A stretch of 64,000 nt of DNA. Source: JBLEFH01 sp047345645 (GTDB taxonomy: Bacteria; Pseudomonadota; Alphaproteobacteria; Rhodobacterales; Rhodobacteraceae). The DNA is taken from the NCBI GenBank assembly GCA_047345645.1, contig JBLEFH010000009.1; one strand, written 5' to 3'. The translations under genes and the position numbers were made by a program. The notes beneath the pieces were generated by a model that worked only from the letters and a program-made list of their open reading frames with translations, was not told the origin of the DNA and did no database searches. Shown here in pieces: positions 1 through 11,491 of this stretch; within the stretch, counting starts at the first letter, position 1; every line of letters starts with the position of its first letter.

Positions 1-1647
1 CACATCGACGCCCACTTCGATCACCGTCGTCGCCACCAAAAGCCGCGTGCGCCCGGCCTTGAAATCCGCCATGGCCGTATCCCGCGCCTCCGGCAGCATC
101 TGGCCGTGAACGAGGCCGACCGCCTCCTCGCCGAGCGCCTTGCGGAGCACCCGCGCGCGGTCCTCGACGGATTTGAGGTCCATCACCTCGCTCTCCTCGA
201 CGAGCGGGCAGACCCAGTAAATCTGCGCCCCGCCGGAGATCGCCGCCCGGAGCCTCTCTACCACCTGCGCCTCGCGCTCCATCGAAACCAGCACCGTCTC
301 GACCGGCTGGCGGCCCGGCGGCTTTTCGTCCAGCACGCTCACATCCATCTCGCCATATTGGCTGAGCGCGAGCGAGCGCGGGATCGGCGTCGCGGTCATC
401 ACCAGCATATCGACCGCCGCGCCCTTCGCGCCCAGATCCATCCGCTGACGCACCCCGAAACGGTGCTGCTCGTCAATCACCGCAAGGCGCAGGTCGTGGA
501 AGCTCACATCGCGCTGGAACAGGGCGTGGGTGCCGAGGATAACCTGTGCCTCACCGCTCGCAATCCGCTCCAGTTTTTCCTGCCGGTCCCGCCCACTATC
601 GCGGCCTGTTAAAGTGACCATCTGAACACCCGCCGCCTCCGCGAGCGGCGCCAGCGCCGCCGCATGTTGCCGCGCGAGGATCTCAGTCGGGGCCATCATC
701 GCGCCCTGTCCGCCCGCCTCAACCGCCGTCAAAAGCGCCAGCATCGCGACCAGCGTTTTGCCCGCGCCGACATCGCCCTGAAGCAGCCGATACATGCGCT
801 GCGGCGCGGCGAGATCGGCGGCAATCTCCTCCACCGCGCGCGTTTGCGCCCCCGTCGGCGCGAAGGGCAACGCCGCGATCACCTTGCCGCGCAAATGCCC
901 ATCTCCAACCGTCACCCGCCCGCGCGTCCGCCGCCGATTTTGCCGCGAAATGGCCAGCGCCAATTGATGCGCGAACACCTCGTCATAGGCCAGCCGCCGC
1001 CGCGCCGGGTCCTTCGCCTGCAGCGCCACCGTGCTTTTCGGATGATGCGCAGCGGTGAGCGCCGCATCCCAATCCGGCCAGTTTTCCTTGGCTTTGAGCG
1101 ACGGCGCGATCCATTCCGGCAGCGTCGGCAGCAAGTCCAAAACCCCCTCCGCCGCCTTGCGCATGGTCTTTTGCGTCACTCCTTCCGTCAGCGGATAAAC
1201 AGGCTCAAACGCAGGAATTTCCCCTTCGTTTTCCGTAATATAATCAGGATGCGCGATCTGCGGACGGCCCTCGAACCACTCCAGTTTCCCCGACACGATC
1301 CGCTCCGCGCCCACCGGAAGCTGCCGCTCCACCCAGTCTCCACGCGCATGGAAAAACACGATCTGGAGCCGGTCCGGCCCGACCGCGCAATCAACGCGCC
1401 AGGGACGGCTCCGGCTGGCCGGTTTCTGATGGGCCAGCACGATCACGCGGAAGCTCGCCATGCCCGCCGGAGTGTCCGCCAGCCTCTCACGCAAGCGCCG
1501 GTCATGCACGCCCGCAGGCAGCGTGAACGCGAGATCGGCGGGTTTGAAAATCGCCAGATTCTCAAGATGTTCCGCCGTTTTGCGCCCAATCCCCGGCAGC
1601 GATTCCAGATCGCCGAAGAGGGGGAAAAGCGCTTCGGGCCGTGCCAT
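1..1647 (-). CDS. recG: ATP-dependent DNA helicase RecG (C-terminus beyond window)
   Basis: RecG unwinds branched DNA and reverses stalled forks. The first 549 residues of a roughly 700-residue protein are present; the rest lies left of position 1. I translated the minus strand directly. It shows the N-terminal wedge/OB region, Walker A GDVGAGKT near residue 290, the helicase box DEQH, motif VMTATPIPRSL, and the start of the C-terminal helicase domain (ATTVIEVGVDV at the edge). The ATG at 1647 directly follows the ligA stop (TGA-ATG), so translation is probably coupled to ligA. The family assignment is secure. Confidence 0.95.
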   Translation of the reverse strand, partial: MARPEALFPLFGDLESLPGIGRKTAEHLENLAIFKPADLAFTLPAGVHDRRLRERLADTPAGMASFRVIVLAHQKPASRSRPWRVDCAVGPDRLQIVFFHARGDWVERQLPVGAERIVSGKLEWFEGRPQIAHPDYITENEGEIPAFEPVYPLTEGVTQKTMRKAAEGVLDLLPTLPEWIAPSLKAKENWPDWDAALTAAHHPKSTVALQAKDPARRRLAYDEVFAHQLALAISRQNRRRTRGRVTVGDGHLRGKVIAALPFAPTGAQTRAVEEIAADLAAPQRMYRLLQGDVGAGKTLVAMLALLTAVEAGGQGAMMAPTEILARQHAAALAPLAEAAGVQMVTLTGRDSGRDRQEKLERIASGEAQVILGTHALFQRDVSFHDLRLAVIDEQHRFGVRQRMDLGAKGAAVDMLVMTATPIPRSLALSQYGEMDVSVLDEKPPGRQPVETVLVSMEREAQVVERLRAAISGGAQIYWVCPLVEESEVMDLKSVEDRARVLRKALGEEAVGLVHGQMLPEARDTAMADFKAGRTRLLVATTVIEVGVDV

Positions 1648-3882
<2,235 letters not shown>

Positions 3883-4599
3883 TTACCCGTTCGCGACATG
3901 CGCGACTTCGCGCACCTCATCCGGCACCGGATCGCGCAGCACATAGCCGCGGCCCCAGACTGTATCGATATAGTTGTCGCCGCCCAGAGCGGTAGACAGT
4001 TTCTTGCGAAGCTTACAGATAAACACGTCGATGATCTTCAGCTCCGGCTCATCCATCCCGCCATAGAGATGGTTCAGGAACATCTCCTTGGTGAGCGTGG
4101 TGCCCTTGCGCAGGCTCAGAAGCTCGAACATCTGGTATTCCTTGCCGGTCAGATGCACGGGCTTGCCGTCCACCTCCACCGTCTTGGCATCCAGATTAAC
4201 CTTAACGCGGCCCGTCGCGATGATCGACTGCGCATGCCCTTTCGAGCGGCGCACAATCGCATGGATCCGCGCGACCAGTTCTTCCTGGTGGAAAGGTTTG
4301 GTCATGTAATCATCGGCCCCGAAGCCAAAACCGCGGATTTTATCCTCGGTTTCTGATTCGCCGGAGAGAATCAGGATCGGTGTCTCGATGCGCCCGCGCC
4401 GCAACTGGCGCAGAACATCATAGCCGTGAATGTCTGGTAGATTGAGATCGAGTAAGATCAGATCATAATCGTAAAGCTTTGCAAGATCGATACATTCCTC
4501 GCCGAGATCCGTCGCGTAGACGTTAAAATTCGCCCCCGCGAGCATCATTTCGATGCTTCGCGATGTGACGGGGTCGTCCTCGACCAACAAAATGCGCAT
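3883..4599 (-). CDS. ctrA: Cell cycle response regulator CtrA
   Basis: CtrA is the OmpR-type master regulator of the alphaproteobacterial cell cycle. In Rhodobacteraceae it also controls motility and gene transfer agents. The protein has 238 residues. The receiver domain carries acidic residues EDD at 7-9 and the phospho-acceptor D51 in LLDLNLP, followed by a winged-helix domain with [12 protein letters not shown] and the GRGYVL C-terminal hairpin. Fifteen upstream codons are open, but the ATG at 4599 has a GGAGGG ribosome site and starts the conserved MRILLVEDD. The neighbour upstream is sciP, a CtrA inhibitor. Confidence 0.97.
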   Translation of the reverse strand: MRILLVEDDPVTSRSIEMMLAGANFNVYATDLGEECIDLAKLYDYDLILLDLNLPDIHGYDVLRQLRRGRIETPILILSGESETEDKIRGFGFGADDYMTKPFHQEELVARIHAIVRRSKGHAQSIIATGRVKVNLDAKTVEVDGKPVHLTGKEYQMFELLSLRKGTTLTKEMFLNHLYGGMDEPELKIIDVFICKLRKKLSTALGGDNYIDTVWGRGYVLRDPVPDEVREVAHVANG

Positions 4600-4629
4600 A
4601 TTTCCCTCCGGTGACTCTGCCGTATGGCG

Positions 4630-4665
4630 GTTAACCTTGCGCAATAAGGTTAACGCAAAGTTTAA
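4630..4665. promoter_or_regulatory. Inverted repeat and CtrA-like TTAA sites upstream of ctrA
   Basis: A 9-bp perfect inverted repeat (GTTAACCTT at 4630-4638, AAGGTTAAC at 4646-4654) lies 31-55 nt before the ctrA start. It is followed by a near match to the CtrA box (TTAA at 4650-4653, seven bases, then TTTAA). The CtrA consensus is TTAA-N7-TTAA, so this is imperfect. Autoregulation by CtrA or binding of another regulator is an inference. Confidence 0.45.
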
Positions 4666-4692
4666 AAAAAGGACCGGAAGAGGGAAACAACA

Positions 4693-4965
4693 TTATCGGT
4701 AATTTTTTATCTTTGTCGTTTTTAGTGCTGCACTTCCATGTTCCGAGGCCAGAGTCATCCATTCTGCCAGCTCATCTGCGGAAAGTGAGTATTTCTCGCA
4801 GGCCTCTTCTTCCGTTAACATTCCGCCCTGAACGGCGGCCACGACAATGGCTTTGCGCCCTGCCACCCAGCGGACCGTATCCTCCGGCGGCAGATCGGCA
4901 CGTGTGATCAGTTCCCCATTGAGCCCGCGCACAGAGACCGGGCCCGCAACTTTACGGACATACAT
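4693..4965 (-). CDS. sciP: SciP-family CtrA inhibitor (DUF1153)
   Basis: SciP is a small helix-turn-helix protein that binds CtrA and blocks its activation of target promoters in Caulobacter. The 90-residue product has the DUF1153 pattern: [20 protein letters not shown], then [19 protein letters not shown], then an ending in NYR. It lies immediately upstream of ctrA on the same strand, with 93 nt between, so regulator and inhibitor are physically linked here. A GGTGA ribosome site precedes the ATG at 4965. Function is taken from the family. Confidence 0.88.
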   Translation of the reverse strand: MYVRKVAGPVSVRGLNGELITRADLPPEDTVRWVAGRKAIVVAAVQGGMLTEEEACEKYSLSADELAEWMTLASEHGSAALKTTKIKNYR

Positions 4966-5086
4966 CGTTTTTCACCCATTTGTTTTACCCATGGGCGAGT
5001 TAACCCTGTGTCCGTTAAAATCCTTTGAAGCCCCCCCTTTCAGAATACCGACAATTTTCTTATATTGCGCGCTTCAGGAGATCATC

Positions 5087-6211
5087 ATGACCCATCACGC
5101 GCGCAATTCTTTGGGCTTTGCGAAGGCCCCGCAAGACACCCGTGTCGTCGTCGCCATGTCCGGCGGTGTCGATAGCTCGGTCGTGGCCGCTATGCTGGCC
5201 GAAGAAGGCTATGACGTGGTGGGGGTGACGCTCCAGCTTTACGATCACGGCGCGGCGCTGGCGAAAAAAGGTGCGTGCTGTGCGGGCCGCGACATCCATG
5301 ATGCGCGCCGGGTAGCCGAGGAAATGGGCTTTCCCCATTACGTTCTCGACTATGAGAGCAAGTTCAAGGAAAGCGTGATTGACGAGTTCGCCGATGCTTA
5401 TCTCGCGGGCGCGACCCCGGTGCCTTGCATCCGCTGCAATGAGCGGGTGAAGTTCCGCGATCTTCTGGAAACGGCCAAGGATCTCGACGCGGATTGCATG
5501 GCGACGGGTCACTATATCCGCCGCGAGATGGTGGACGGCAAGGCGGAGCTCCACAGCGCCGCCGACCCGAACCGCGATCAGAGCTATTTCCTCTTCTCCA
5601 CCACCCAAGAACAGCTTGATTATCTGCGCTTCCCTTTGGGCGGTCTGCCGAACAAGGACGAGACCCGCAAACTCGCGGCCCGCTACGGCCTCGCGGTGGC
5701 GGACAAGCCGGACAGTCAGGACATCTGCTTCGTGCCGAACGGCAATTACGCCTCGGTCATCGAAAAACTGCGGCCCGGTGCGGCGGATCCCGGCGAGATC
5801 GTACATCTCGATGGCCGGGTTCTGGGGGAGCATAAAGGCGTCATCCACTACACAATCGGGCAGCGCCGCGGGCTTGGCATCGGCGGCGGCGAGCCGCTCT
5901 ATGTGGTGAAGCTCGACCCGGACACCCGCCGCGTCATCGTCGGCCCGAAAGAGGCACTGGCGACCCGCCGCATCCCGGTGCGCGAGATCAACTGGCTTGG
6001 CGAAGGCCCGTTTAAGGGCGAAATCGAAGCGCTCGTCCGCGTCCGCTCGACCCGCCCGCCTGCGCCCGCGATCATCCGCCCGCTCTCGGACCGCGAGGCC
6101 GAGGTCGAACTGCTCACCCCCGAGCAAGGCATCGCGCCGGGTCAGGCTTGCGTCTTCTACAACCCCGACAGCCCGCAGGTTTTGGGCGGCGGCTGGATCT
6201 GGAAGGGCTGA
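5087..6211 (+). CDS. mnmA: tRNA-specific 2-thiouridylase MnmA
   Basis: MnmA adds sulfur to U34 of tRNA-Lys, -Glu and -Gln. The product has 374 residues. The PP-loop SGGVDSS lies near the N-terminus, the catalytic cysteine is in CIRCN, and the second cysteine is in QDICFVPNG, followed by the C-terminal beta barrel ([18 protein letters not shown]). The frame is open far upstream, but the ATG at 5087 has a CAGGAG ribosome site and gives the normal family length. Confidence 0.96.
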   Translation: MTHHARNSLGFAKAPQDTRVVVAMSGGVDSSVVAAMLAEEGYDVVGVTLQLYDHGAALAKKGACCAGRDIHDARRVAEEMGFPHYVLDYESKFKESVIDEFADAYLAGATPVPCIRCNERVKFRDLLETAKDLDADCMATGHYIRREMVDGKAELHSAADPNRDQSYFLFSTTQEQLDYLRFPLGGLPNKDETRKLAARYGLAVADKPDSQDICFVPNGNYASVIEKLRPGAADPGEIVHLDGRVLGEHKGVIHYTIGQRRGLGIGGGEPLYVVKLDPDTRRVIVGPKEALATRRIPVREINWLGEGPFKGEIEALVRVRSTRPPAPAIIRPLSDREAEVELLTPEQGIAPGQACVFYNPDSPQVLGGGWIWKG

Positions 6212-6393
6212 GGCCCGGCACGCCGCCGCATCGCGCCGGGTGCACGTGGCTTCCCCTTTCGCTCACGCCGACCCGGCGCCATCGCCATCGCTGCCCGTGA
6301 ACAACCCGCACCAGTGCCCACCCTAATCACAGCACTGGCACCCCCGGCCCGCCCCTGATAGCGTCCTGCCAAAGTCATTCGCAGGAGAATTTC

Positions 6394-7773
6394 ATGAGTA
6401 TCGACAAGATCCTCGACCGTATCGACGCTGATCTCGACCCCGCCGTCGAGCGCCTGTTCGAGCTGCTCAAGATCGAGAGTATTTCCACCGACCCCGCCTA
6501 TAATGACGAGACCCGCAAAGCCGGTCAGTGGCTGGTCGAGGATCTCAAAACCATCGGCTTTGACGTGGAGCTGCGGGACACGCCCGGCCATCCGATGGTC
6601 GTCGCCCATGCCGGGGAAGGCGCGCCGCATCTCCTGTTCTACGGCCACTATGACGTGCAGCCGGTCGACCCGCTGGAGCTGTGGAACACCCCGCCTTTCG
6701 AGCCGCAAATCGAAGAGACCAAAAACGGCAAGGTCATTCGCGGGCGTGGATCGTCGGACGACAAAGGCCAGCTCATGACCTTCGTCGAGGCCGTCCGCGC
6801 GTGGAAGGCCGAGACCGGCGCGTTCCCCTGCAAGATCACGCTCTTTTTCGAGGGCGAAGAGGAAAGCGGCTCGCCCTCTCTCGTGCCTTTCATGGAAGAG
6901 AACCGCGAGGAACTCACCGCCGATCTTGCGCTCATTTGCGACACCTCCATGGTCGCGCCCGATGTGCCGTCGATCTCCTCGCAATTGCGCGGGATGCTGA
7001 AGGAAGAATTCACCCTCCACGGCCCGCGCATTGACCTCCATTCCGGCCATTACGGCGGCCCCGGCCTCAACCCGCTGCGGGTGATCTCCGAAGTCATCGC
7101 CAGTTTCTGGGATGAAAATGGCCGCGTCACCGTCCCGAATTTCTATGACGGCGTGCATGAGATTTCCGATGAAATGCGCCGCCAGTGGGAGAGCATCCCC
7201 TTTGACGAAAAGGATTATCTTGGCTCGGTCGGCTATTCGCAGCCCCATGGCGAGCAAGGCTATTCCACGCTGGAACAGCAATGGGCGCGGCCGACGCTGG
7301 AGATCAACGGGCTTTGGGGCGGCTATCAGGGCGCGGGCAGCAAAACCGTGATCCCCGCCGAGGCGCATTGCAAAATCACCTGCCGCCTCGTCGGCGATAT
7401 GGACCCTACAGAGGTGCGCAAAAATCTCCGCGCCCATGTGAAGGCGCAGCTTCCGAAGGATGCGTCGGTCACATGGAACGGCGATCTTGACGGCGCGCCT
7501 GCTGCGGTGATGAACACCGACCGGCCCGAATTCGAGAAAGCCCGCGAGGCGCTCTCCGAGGAGTGGCCGAATGAGGCGGTGTTCTCCGGCATGGGCGGCT
7601 CGATCCCGATTGCGGGCTATTTCAAAACCATTCTCGATATGGATGCGATGCTTATCGGCTACGCGCTTGATGACGACGCGATCCATTCGCCGAATGAGAA
7701 ATACAACCTGCGCAGCTTCCACAAAGGCATCCGCTCCTGGGCGCGGATCCTCGACAAGCTGACCACGGGCTGA
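6394..7773 (+). CDS. M20-family metallopeptidase (dipeptidase-like)
   Basis: This is a zinc-dependent cytoplasmic exopeptidase or aminoacylase of the M20/M25/M40 family, 459 residues. Metal and catalytic residues are visible in order: YGHYDVQP (His and Asp), GRGSSDDKGQ (Asp), FEGEEESGS (catalytic Glu and metal Glu), and the C-terminal DDAIHSPNEKY (His). A lid domain sits between them. The ATG has a CAGGAG ribosome site. The exact substrate cannot be read from the sequence. It is followed after 2 nt by the DUF1638 gene, so the two are probably co-transcribed. Confidence 0.9.
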   Translation: MSIDKILDRIDADLDPAVERLFELLKIESISTDPAYNDETRKAGQWLVEDLKTIGFDVELRDTPGHPMVVAHAGEGAPHLLFYGHYDVQPVDPLELWNTPPFEPQIEETKNGKVIRGRGSSDDKGQLMTFVEAVRAWKAETGAFPCKITLFFEGEEESGSPSLVPFMEENREELTADLALICDTSMVAPDVPSISSQLRGMLKEEFTLHGPRIDLHSGHYGGPGLNPLRVISEVIASFWDENGRVTVPNFYDGVHEISDEMRRQWESIPFDEKDYLGSVGYSQPHGEQGYSTLEQQWARPTLEINGLWGGYQGAGSKTVIPAEAHCKITCRLVGDMDPTEVRKNLRAHVKAQLPKDASVTWNGDLDGAPAAVMNTDRPEFEKAREALSEEWPNEAVFSGMGGSIPIAGYFKTILDMDAMLIGYALDDDAIHSPNEKYNLRSFHKGIRSWARILDKLTTG

Positions 7774-7775
7774 CC

Positions 7776-8363
7776 ATGGCCGAGAAGATCCTCCTTCTGG
7801 CGTGCGGCGCGCTGGCACGTGAAGTGCTGGCGCTCAAATCCGCGAATGGATGGGATCATCTCGACCTGCATTGCCTGCCCGCCGACCTGCATCTGCGGCC
7901 CGAAAAAATCGCGCCCGCCGTCGAGGCTGAAATCCTCGCGCGGCGGGCGGAGTATGACGATGTGTTCGTCCTCTACGGCGATTGCGGCACGGCGGGCGCA
8001 CTCGACGCGGTTTGCGCGCGCCTCGGCGTCGCGCGGATCGACGGCCCGCATTGCTATTCCTTCTTCGATGGCAACGAAGCCTTCGCCGCGCGCGATGAAG
8101 TCACCAGCTTCTACCTGACCGACTTCCTCGCCCGGCAATTCGAGGCCTTTGTCTGGAAACCCATGGGCTTCGACAAACATCCTGACCTGATTCCGATGAT
8201 GTTCGGCAATTACGAAAAGCTGGTCTATCTCGCGCAAACCGACGATCCGGCGCTCGATGCCAAGGCGCGCGACGCGGCGGATCGGCTCGGCCTCACCTAT
8301 GAGCGACGTTTCACCGGATATGGCGATCTCGCCACCGCGATGGCGGCGCTTCAGCCCGCCTGA
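7776..8363 (+). CDS. DUF1638 protein, often linked to corrinoid methyltransferases
   Basis: A 195-residue soluble protein matching DUF1638: N-terminal LLACGALAREVLAL, central VFVLYGDCGTAGALDA, GPHCYSFF, and the C-terminal Tyr/Phe-rich GNYEKLVYL. DUF1638 genes are repeatedly found beside corrinoid-dependent methyl transfer genes in methanogens and roseobacters. Here a corrinoid protein and a homocysteine methyltransferase lie 3-5 kb away. Conserved cysteines suggest a metal or cofactor role, but no activity is established. Its 3' end overlaps the convergent lipoprotein gene by 13 nt. Confidence 0.85.
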   Translation: MAEKILLLACGALAREVLALKSANGWDHLDLHCLPADLHLRPEKIAPAVEAEILARRAEYDDVFVLYGDCGTAGALDAVCARLGVARIDGPHCYSFFDGNEAFAARDEVTSFYLTDFLARQFEAFVWKPMGFDKHPDLIPMMFGNYEKLVYLAQTDDPALDAKARDAADRLGLTYERRFTGYGDLATAMAALQPA

Positions 8364-8707
8364 CCGCCCTGACTATGAGCCTGCAATTCGCGGTCAAGCT
8401 CCGAGGCAAGCTGGCCAATCTGGTCCAGATCATTGAGATCCTCGCAAATCATCATCACCGCCCGGCGGCCATTTTGCAGCTCTTCCTGAACGGAGAGCAG
8501 GCGCACCGTGCCGCCCATGGTCGCTTCGCAGGAGAACCCGAGCGTGCTGATCAAATCCACCGGATCGACCGACGGGCCAACCGTGCCCGTCAGCACCATC
8601 TTGTTGGTGCTGAGAAGCCGCGTGCTCATCTCCACCTCATCGGGCGCATTCGGGCTGGCCGCGCAGGCCGCGAGCCCCAGAATCGGGAGGACCATAAACT
8701 GTTTCAT
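8351..8707 (-). CDS. Small lipoprotein, member 4 of a four-gene paralogous set
   Basis: A 118-residue protein with a signal peptide ending in the lipobox LGLAAC, so it is predicted to be lipid-anchored in the envelope. No recognised domain. After a Ser/Thr-rich linker it has two cysteines (FSCEATMGG and MMICEDL) that match the spacing logic of the three lipoproteins upstream. Its ATG overlaps the stop of the preceding lipoprotein (ATGA), indicating translational coupling. It is the most divergent of the four. Function unknown. Confidence 0.8.
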   Translation of the reverse strand: MKQFMVLPILGLAACAASPNAPDEVEMSTRLLSTNKMVLTGTVGPSVDPVDLISTLGFSCEATMGGTVRLLSVQEELQNGRRAVMMICEDLNDLDQIGQLASELDRELQAHSQGGQAG

Positions 8708-9063
8708 TGCACACCATCCCCCGGCTCCCAGGCGTCAATACGGTCACTAGCGGTTTCGATTTGGGGAACCTCGGCGCAAATCACCAGCACCCCCAATTCG
8801 CCATCCTCGAAAGGCATCCCGGAAATCTCTTCCGGCGTGCCGCCAAGCGTGCCGATGCACAAATCCTCGGCCATGATGAAGCCCGCAAGCTCGCGTGGCA
8901 CCTCCCGCGCAAACCGCGCTTCGAGCAGCACGACACCGCCGCCCGAGACGTAATAATCGAGACCCATTTTCGCATCTTCGGGCAAAGGATCATCGACGCG
9001 GGTTTCGGGGCTGGTCGCGGCGCAGCCCGCAAGCAGCGCGAGCGGCAAGGCAAATCTGAACAT
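8704..9063 (-). CDS. Small lipoprotein, member 3 of a four-gene paralogous set
   Basis: A 119-residue protein with a short signal peptide and lipobox LLAGCA. The mature part contains LCIGTLGGTPEEI and EDGELGVLVICAEV, the same C-x(n)-G-x-P ... DG-x-x-G-x-x-(I/V)-C layout as its two neighbours. Two conserved cysteines could form a disulfide in the periplasm. It is translationally coupled to the next gene and 96 nt from the previous pair. Function unknown. Confidence 0.8.
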   Translation of the reverse strand: MFRFALPLALLAGCAATSPETRVDDPLPEDAKMGLDYYVSGGGVVLLEARFAREVPRELAGFIMAEDLCIGTLGGTPEEISGMPFEDGELGVLVICAEVPQIETASDRIDAWEPGDGVQ

Positions 9064-9159
9064 GAGATCTCTCCGTCAATTCTCCTGTAATCTTTCAGAG
9101 CCTTACGGCGCTGTCACCAGATGCAACGGAGAAAAGCGGGATTTAGTTTCCGACTGCGT

Positions 9160-9573
9160 CTAATCTGCCAGTGCTTCGCCGCGCGAGAGCTGCCCGATCC
9201 GCGCATCGGCCTCGTCATAGGGCAGCGTCTCTGCACAGATCAAACCCAAACCGATATCACCATCCGCGTAATCCCGGAGCAGCGTCTTCTCCGGACGGCC
9301 TTTTGATGCCTCGATACACAGCACCTCGCTGAGGAACCCATTGAGTTCATTCACATCCGCGTCGGGCCTCGCCCGCGCGAGAACCAGCAAACGGTTCGGC
9401 GTAATCTCGTCGAGCGCCGTTTCAAGATCCACCTCCGGATGGCGCTCGGACACATCGCCAAGCCGCGCGAGAATGGCCGCATCGCTGGTCAGGCCCGGCG
9501 GCCGGGCATTCGGCGTCTCGGCAGGGGCGGTGCAGGCGGCAAGGGCGACGAGCGGAAGAAGAAATCGGATCAT
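9160..9573 (-). CDS. Small lipoprotein, member 2 of a four-gene paralogous set
   Basis: A 137-residue lipoprotein with lipobox VALAACT. The core includes RLLVLARARPDADVNELN, then LCIEASKGRPEK, DYADGDIGLGLICAE and LPYDEADARI. The core aligns by eye with the protein encoded just upstream (RLLVLVRATPETSLEEAD, VCVEAAEGRPAQ, YPDGGYGAALVCDN). Its start overlaps the upstream stop by 4 nt. No known domain recognised. Confidence 0.8.
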   Translation of the reverse strand: MIRFLLPLVALAACTAPAETPNARPPGLTSDAAILARLGDVSERHPEVDLETALDEITPNRLLVLARARPDADVNELNGFLSEVLCIEASKGRPEKTLLRDYADGDIGLGLICAETLPYDEADARIGQLSRGEALAD

Positions 9574-10025
9574 GGGGCCATCATCGGAATATTTGCGTTT
9601 GCATAGGACAGCGGCAACGCATTGTCGCAGACCAGAGCCGCACCATAGCCGCCATCGGGATAGGTCGCAAACATTGCCTGCGCCGGACGGCCCTCCGCCG
9701 CTTCCACGCAGACCCGCACGGCCCGCTCGCGATAATACACCGCATCGGCCTCTTCGAGACTCGTCTCCGGCGTTGCGCGCACCAGCACCAGCAAGCGCCC
9801 TTCGCTCCGCCCCTCGACCAGCACATCCTCATAATCATACCCACGCGGCACCGCGCGCATCGCGGCCAGCCCGTCCTTCATCACGGTTTCCGACACCGGC
9901 CCGCTTGGCGGGATGTTCAGAACCTCAAGAAAGGAATCGCTCTGCTGCTCTGCGGACATCTCCGACGACGACGCGCAGGCGCTCAAGACGGCAAGGGCCG
10001 CACTGAGTGCTAAAATCTGTTTCAT
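9570..10025 (-). CDS. Small lipoprotein, member 1 of a four-gene paralogous set
   Basis: A 151-residue lipoprotein and first gene of the set. The signal peptide ends at lipobox AVLSACAS. The mature protein has the shared block RLLVLVRATPETSLEEADAV, the paired cysteines VCVEAAEGRP and ALVCDNALPL, and a conserved acidic YPDG turn. It is translationally coupled to the following paralogue. Function unknown; a periplasmic envelope role is an inference from the lipobox. Confidence 0.8.
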   Translation of the reverse strand: MKQILALSAALAVLSACASSSEMSAEQQSDSFLEVLNIPPSGPVSETVMKDGLAAMRAVPRGYDYEDVLVEGRSEGRLLVLVRATPETSLEEADAVYYRERAVRVCVEAAEGRPAQAMFATYPDGGYGAALVCDNALPLSYANANIPMMAP

Positions 10026-10149
10026 ATCTCACCCATTCCATTGACGCGTGATCCACCAAGCGTCGCAGATGAGAATGCATCAAATTTTAACCAATGTCAT
10101 CCGGGAGTGACATTTTTTTGATTTTAGAGTAAAAACTTGCCGATTTTGG

Positions 10150-10485
10150 TTACTTAAGGCGCACAGCCGTCCCATAGACCAGCACATCGACCTCGCCCTT
10201 CGCGCCGGAACTGCTTTCGAAGCGCATCGCGATGACGGCATTCGCGCCAAGCGCGCGGGCCTCATCGCGCAGCCGGTCCAGCGCCTGTTCACGCGCGCCA
10301 GCAACCATAGCCGTATACTCCGAAATCTCGCCGCCAAAAACGCTGCGGACTGACGCCACGATATCCGCACCGACATGGCGTGCGCGCACCGTGGTGCCGC
10401 GCACGAGGCCAAGCGCCTCGTCAACCTCGCGGCCCGGCACGATGTCGCTCGTCACCACGAGAATATCATTTTTCGATGTCGTCAT
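10150..10485 (-). CDS. YbjQ/UPF0145 family protein
   Basis: An 111-residue protein of the YbjQ family (ILVVTSDIVPGREV, GLVRGTTVRARH, FGGEISEYTAMVAGAREQAL, ALGANAVIAMRFESS). The fold forms ring-shaped oligomers; the function is poorly defined. I chose the ATG at 10485 because a GAGGAC ribosome site precedes it. Six upstream codons are also open. Its start lies inside the 3' end of the small membrane protein gene, so the two are coupled. Confidence 0.85.
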   Translation of the reverse strand: MTTSKNDILVVTSDIVPGREVDEALGLVRGTTVRARHVGADIVASVRSVFGGEISEYTAMVAGAREQALDRLRDEARALGANAVIAMRFESSSGAKGEVDVLVYGTAVRLK

Positions 10486-10690
10486 ATTTGCGGTCCTCTT
10501 CATTCGTCAGACGTTCGGCAATCACTTTCCCGATAATGTAAGCAATGGGAAAAAGAACGATTAAAATCAATATCAAAGCCAATGGCGAGACGCTCCCAAT
10601 GCCGATGATCAGCCCGAAAAACCAGACGCCGCCGATCAGCGCCGCGTAAACAGCCACGAGAACAAAGGCGAGTGTCGAGATATTCACCAC
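10466..10690 (-). CDS. Small two-helix membrane protein
   Basis: A 74-residue protein with two hydrophobic segments (about residues 5-32 and 35-56) and a charged, acidic C-terminus ending in EEDRKYDDIEK. The start is GTG at 10690 or the adjacent GTG at 10687. It begins one base after the stop of the corrinoid protein gene and overlaps the YbjQ start by 20 nt. This suggests an operon corrinoid protein, membrane protein, YbjQ. No family recognised. Confidence 0.7.
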   Translation of the reverse strand: MVNISTLAFVLVAVYAALIGGVWFFGLIIGIGSVSPLALILILIVLFPIAYIIGKVIAERLTNEEDRKYDDIEK

Positions 10691-10691
10691 G

Positions 10692-11390
10692 TCAGGCGCT
10701 GGCTTGGTTATGCCGCCGCGCGATCAGCTCTTTCGCCGTCTCCACCGCGACCGCGGCGTCCTTGCAATAGGCATCCGCGCCGATGGCTTTGCCGAACTCT
10801 TCGTTGAGCGGCGCGCCCCCGACCATGACGATGAAATCATCGCGCTCGCCGCGCGCTTTCAACTCGTCGATGACGTTTTTCATGTAGGGCATCGTGGTCG
10901 TCAGCAGCGCCGACATGCCGAGGATATCCGCCTCTTCCTCATGCAGCGCGTTGATATAGCTCTCGGCTTCGGTGTTGATCCCCAGATCCCGCACCTCGAA
11001 GCCCGCGCCTTCCATCATCATCGTTACGAGATTTTTGCCGATGTCGTGAATGTCGCCCTTCACCGTGCCGATGACCATCTTGCCCAGCTTCGGCGCGCCG
11101 GTCTCGGTCAGGAGCGGCTTCAGCACCGCCATCCCCGCTTTCATCGCATTGGCGGCAAGCAGCACCTCGGGGACAAACAGAATCCCGTCGCGGAAATCAT
11201 CGCCCACGACCTTCATCCCCAGCACCAGCGATTTAGTGAGGATGTCATAGGGCATCCAGCCGCGCTCCAGCAGGATATTCACCCCTTCGACAATCTCGTC
11301 TTTGAGACCGTCATAAAGGTCGTCCATCATCTGCTCGCACAGCTCTTCATCATTGAGCTCGGAGAGAATGAGGTCGTCGTCGTCTGCCAT
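10692..11390 (-). CDS. Corrinoid (B12-binding) protein, MetH cap and cobalamin modules
   Basis: A 232-residue free-standing version of the helical cap plus cobalamin-binding module of MetH and MtxC proteins. The cobalt-coordinating motif GDIHDIGKN is present, as are the downstream MSALLTTTMPYM and VMVGGAPL loops that cradle B12. It should shuttle a methyl group between a pterin or other donor and homocysteine. The likely partner is the homocysteine methyltransferase at 12672-13682. The ATG at 11390 starts the acidic MADDDDLI; seven more upstream codons are open. Confidence 0.9.
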   Translation of the reverse strand: MADDDDLILSELNDEELCEQMMDDLYDGLKDEIVEGVNILLERGWMPYDILTKSLVLGMKVVGDDFRDGILFVPEVLLAANAMKAGMAVLKPLLTETGAPKLGKMVIGTVKGDIHDIGKNLVTMMMEGAGFEVRDLGINTEAESYINALHEEEADILGMSALLTTTMPYMKNVIDELKARGERDDFIVMVGGAPLNEEFGKAIGADAYCKDAAVAVETAKELIARRHNQASA

Positions 11391-11491
11391 GGGTCCAGCC
11401 TTTGGGTTCAATCAGGGCGCTTCATACTGCATTTGCGGGCGCTTGACCAGCGGCAGAGCGCCGCCAAGGCGCGGGCTTGGGACTGGTAAAT

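Noticed and set aside
10094..10118. AATGTCA/TGACATT hairpin with a T-run as a terminator
   Set aside because: The T-run follows only on the plus strand, whereas both flanking genes are on the minus strand. The stem is weak, so I do not call it.
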